Shown here one piece after another: positions 63,173-64,000 of a DNA stretch of 64,000 bases (positions are counted from its first letter, which is position 1; each line of letters begins with the position of its first letter). Position numbers and translations under genes: made by a program. Source of the stretch: Pollenia angustigena (taxonomy: Eukaryota > Arthropoda > Insecta > Diptera > Polleniidae); the NCBI GenBank assembly GCA_930367215.1, contig OV884059.1, forward strand, positions 13,912,945 to 13,976,944. The letters are read 5' to 3'. The notes under the pieces are model-generated. The model was not told the origin of the DNA and ran no database searches. It was given only the letters and a program-made list of their open reading frames with translations.

Positions 63173-63880
63173 TGGTACAACCATAATGCACGATGTTAAA
63201 TGTGAGTCACATCTTAACGTCAAGCTGTTTGTCCCAACTTAATTTTAAATTTCTTTGTTACAGTGTTTGACAAATTCAACAATGGAGAGGTACACAATTG
63301 AGCAGCGTGTTAAAATTGTTGAAGCCTTTAACGAAAATGGGCGTTTAAATCGAAATGCATTTCGTGATATTTGTGATTTATTGGCAGCATTAACGACCAA
63401 ATGTGACCACAATCGGGCAAATGAAAATCCATTAGGGATTGTTTAAAAGTCAATGCATCCACAAAGATTGATAGTTTGGTGCGTTTCTTCGAAAATGAGG
63501 AAGGCGAAGCAGTTACCGTGAATGATATTCGCTATCGCGAGATGGTTACGGACTTCATTTGGCCAAAAATTGAGGATATGGACCTGGACGATATGTGGTT
63601 CCAACAGGATGGTGTCACTTGCCATATAGCCAACGAAACAATGGCTTTTTTGCCGTGTTATCACAAGTGGTGGCGAAAGCGCGACGAATTCCATGGCCGT
63701 GACATCACAAGTGGTGGCGATGTTAATTGACGGCCACAATCATGGGATTTGACACTGTTGGACTTCTTTCTTTGCGGATATTTAAAGTGTACGTCAATAA
63801 GCCAAAAACTAGTCAAGAGCTAAAGGATGAGATAATTCGGCACATTAACGACATCGAACCTCAATTATGTCTTACACTCA
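63173..63880 (+). pseudogene. Internally deleted mariner transposase, copy B
   Basis: ATG at 63282 starts MERYTIEQRVKIVEAFNENG and NRNAFRDI; after a frameshift RPNVTTIGQ is readable. The sequence then jumps to HPQRLIVWC and reads FFENEEGEAVTVNDIRYREM, VTDFIWPKIEDMDLDDMWF, QQDGVTCHIANETMAF. A duplicated stretch with GTGGTGGCGA words and a broken WPPRSCD-LTLLDFF region follow. The deletion junction is shared with 29390-29950. The left end has TGGTACAACCATAATG. Confidence 0.8.
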
Positions 63881-64000
63881 ATTTACATGATGAATTTTAT
63901 GACGTCCAATTTAGAGAAGAAAGAGGAAGAGAAAACAGAAATCATGTCTATTTTTCTACCCCTCTTTCTTCACTACACCGCTTGCACCAAACAAAAAAAT
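63881..64000. other. Window end, unassigned
   Basis: May hold the last bases of the mariner; GAAGAAAGAGGAAGAG and CCCCTCTTTCTTC form a weak inverted pair. No gene. Confidence 0.3.

Noticed and set aside
1..64000. tRNA, rRNA, prokaryotic operons or a new defence-type system
   Set aside because: I looked for tRNA TPsiC-type boxes, clustered same-strand frames and known domains; only one host gene and mobile-element relics were found.

Overview
The window is AT-rich DNA from a eukaryote: spliced introns, poly(A) signals, and a dense load of insect-type transposon relics (Tc1/mariner, hAT, PIF/Harbinger-like and TTAA-flanked elements, jockey-like retrotransposons). The content suggests a higher (cyclorrhaphan, probably calyptrate) fly with an expanded genome. 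The organism is inferred from the protein and repeat families, not measured. I see no bacterial, viral or organellar genes, no tRNA or rRNA, and no CRISPR.

Only one host protein gene is well supported. It lies on the + strand and has four coding exons: 21904-21945, 43383-43522, 44371-44527 and 45104-45904. The exons join in frame into a 379-residue protein. It has a short conserved N-terminus, one costars (ABRA/STARS actin-binding) domain at about residues 75-156, and a long, low-complexity, probably disordered Ser/Thr/Pro/Glu/Ala-rich tail. Its first intron is 21.4 kb long and is filled with transposon debris; introns 2 and 3 are 848 and 576 bp. Poly(A) signals follow at 46266-46298.

Left flank (1-20.8 kb): a possible terminal exon at the very edge (126-284); a foldback element split by a 1.84-kb hAT element with a perfect 8-bp target duplication; a 529-bp hAT-type MITE; a TTAA-flanked MITE with a 1-kb element inserted in its right-hand TTAA; decayed mariners, one split by a MITE; a non-LTR reverse transcriptase relic with a YADD box; a 1.25-kb mariner; and two retroposon-like units built from 398-bp internal repeats (15.1-17.5 kb).

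Intron 1 (21.9-43.4 kb): five mariner relics, two antisense jockey-like remnants of the same family, many foldback MITEs, an 82-bp GC-richer minisatellite and a 1.5-kb diverged tandem array. Right flank (46-64 kb): a second copy of the 13.6-kb mariner lying inside a dispersed repeat, a BED zinc-finger fragment of a hAT transposase, nested MITE stacks, a terminal-inverted-repeat element carrying a Myb/SANT-like fragment together with a poly(A)-ended insert, and a deletion-derivative mariner at the end.

I did not find a new coding system. The most informative content is the layering of nested insertions: several have intact target duplications, and two have an empty or reconstructable pre-insertion site within the same window, so their order can be read directly. 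Positions were read by eye. Element ends without a stated target duplication may be off by several bases.
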